64,000 nucleotides of DNA, from positions 124,001-188,000 of the forward strand of contig JAFDWX010000003.1 of NCBI GenBank assembly GCA_018268255.1. Direction: 5' to 3'. Shown here piece after piece: positions 63,313 through 64,000 of the stretch. Numbering within the stretch: the first letter of the stretch is position 1; each line of letters opens with the position of its first letter. The stretch comes from Armatimonadota bacterium. GTDB taxonomy: Bacteria > Armatimonadota > Fimbriimonadia > Fimbriimonadales > Fimbriimonadaceae. The position numbers were made by a program, and so were the translations under genes. A model generated the notes under the pieces. It searched no databases, was not told the DNA's origin, and saw only the letters and a list, made by a program, of their open reading frames with translations.

Positions 63313-63498
63313 CTATCCGGGAAATTGGGCAGATGCTGGCTCCTCCGACCAGCTGTTGTGGGCAACATGGCCTTTTTCAACTGGCGCGCCGTTGACGACC
63401 AGATCAATACCCGCCAGGAAGGCAAGACCTCGTTGGATGTTCTCGGGAATGCCCATCGCTTCTGCGTCGCTCTTCCACAGACTTAAGTGATCGGTCAT
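63313..63498 (-). CDS. Small ORF coupled to the 5'-nucleotidase, possibly frameshifted
   Basis: A 61-aa frame starting MTDHLSLWKSDAEAMG whose ATG overlaps the nucleotidase stop as ATGA (63498-63495), a sign of real coupling. It ends at 63313. A second frame on the same strand continues with FGGVFYPDRIAGLLLELAL to 63228 and looks protein-like, so the gene may be longer with a frameshift near 63320-63350. No family is recognised. Confidence 0.45.
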   Translation of the reverse strand: MTDHLSLWKSDAEAMGIPENIQRGLAFLAGIDLVVNGAPVEKGHVAHNSWSEEPASAQFPG

Positions 63499-64000
63499 CT
63501 TCCCATACCCCCTTCCGGCGATCCAAGCCCACATTCGTCGCTTGATGCATCAGCAGGCCTGACTCGATTCAAGAGTCCAAACGGAACATGAGCAACCGCC
63601 GCAACACCTTCTGCCCGCTCCAAATGCGATAGCTGGTCGTCAAAAAACAAGTCAGGCCCGAACTCCATCAGAAAAGGAGCTTTCGGCAGCCCTCCCAAGA
63701 AGAAAGCTTCATCGATGTCGACGCCCCATTGATCGAGAGTCCGGAGCGCTCGTTCGTGGGATGGAGCGTTTCGCGCTGTGACAAGCGCTATCCTCGTTCG
63801 CAATCCATGAGAGGCTTGAACTCGCTGCAGCCCTTCAACGAAGGGACGCAGGGGGCCAGGGCTCAATGGTACATGAGCGTTCTGAACTTCATGCTCGTGG
63901 AAAGTCTCGATGCCAAACTGCTGAAAAACGGTCTCACTCCCGTCGTCGAACAGAACGCCATCTCCATCCAGCGCAATCCGCAGCTCGTCTGGATTCCTGT
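63495..64000 (-). CDS. Cytosolic 5'-nucleotidase (NT5C1-type), N-terminus cut by window edge
   Basis: Hydrolyses nucleoside 5'-monophosphates. The visible 167 residues contain HAD motif I (ALDGDGVLFDDGSE), FGIETFHEHEV, NAHVPLSPGPLRPF, ALVTARNAPSHERAL, GVDIDEAFFLGGLPK and DLFFDDQ (motif IV). These match the bacterial 5'-nucleotidase family related to NT5C1. The open frame continues past the right edge, so the start is unseen. The apparent TTG start at 63866 is internal. Confidence 0.88.
   Translation of the reverse strand, partial: RNPDELRIALDGDGVLFDDGSETVFQQFGIETFHEHEVQNAHVPLSPGPLRPFVEGLQRVQASHGLRTRIALVTARNAPSHERALRTLDQWGVDIDEAFFLGGLPKAPFLMEFGPDLFFDDQLSHLERAEGVAAVAHVPFGLLNRVRPADASSDECGLGSPEGGMGR

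Noticed and set aside
1-64000. CRISPR arrays, rRNA, insertion sequences
   Set aside because: No regularly spaced repeats, rRNA-like blocks or transposase frames were seen in any region.

Overview
The window looks like chromosomal DNA of a free-living, plant-polysaccharide-degrading bacterium of moderately high GC. The mix of a type II secretion/prepilin-like protein with an H-X9-DG tail, two PEP-CTERM proteins, many secreted glycoside hydrolases and very tight gene packing resembles Armatimonadota (Fimbriimonas-like). That assignment is inference from gene style, not from a marker gene. I see no rRNA, tRNA, CRISPR array, transposase or integrase.

Positions 1-30000 are dominated by sugar release and use. 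They hold araD and araB for L-arabinose, GH51 arabinofuranosidase, GH29, GH27, GH31, a GH38-like enzyme and a clan GH-D-like enzyme. Between them lie housekeeping or small-molecule genes: low-molecular-weight tyrosine phosphatase, two UPF0173 metallo-hydrolase paralogues, an FAD-Rieske fusion, hslU, leuC, an HD-domain protein, two DUF1801 proteins and a VOC protein. A complete emrB / emrA-marR drug-efflux locus has a visible operator.

Positions 30000-44500 hold a DEAD-box helicase, a secreted S9 (DPP-IV type) peptidase and, divergent from it, an eight-gene operon (34706-43692). The operon joins a YtfQ/YtfR/YtfT/YjfF-type furanose ABC importer to a full trans-4-hydroxy-L-proline catabolic set: epimerase, D-hydroxyproline dehydrogenase, pyrroline-carboxylate deaminase and 2-oxoglutarate semialdehyde dehydrogenase. 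With the arabinose-releasing enzymes nearby, this suggests use of hydroxyproline-rich, arabinosylated plant glycoproteins. That is a hypothesis.

Positions 44500-54150 carry GH43, an RRM RNA-binding protein with a clean terminator, an exported RbsD/FucU-like protein, a DUF1593 protein, a GH2 enzyme with an embedded discoidin-like domain, and a membrane adenylate cyclase.

Positions 54144-63231 form an accessory, defence-like region. It holds an XRE regulator with an ImmA/IrrE protease and an unusual ORF joining the nuclease core of HsdR to an N-terminally trimmed HsdS, followed by coupled small genes. A SAP-domain protein comes next. A DUF4209/HEPN-like protein then faces a three-gene operon of unknown proteins. 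The two divergent promoters there overlap inside a 28-bp palindrome next to a perfect 14-bp palindrome. The right edge holds a partial cytosolic-type 5'-nucleotidase gene.
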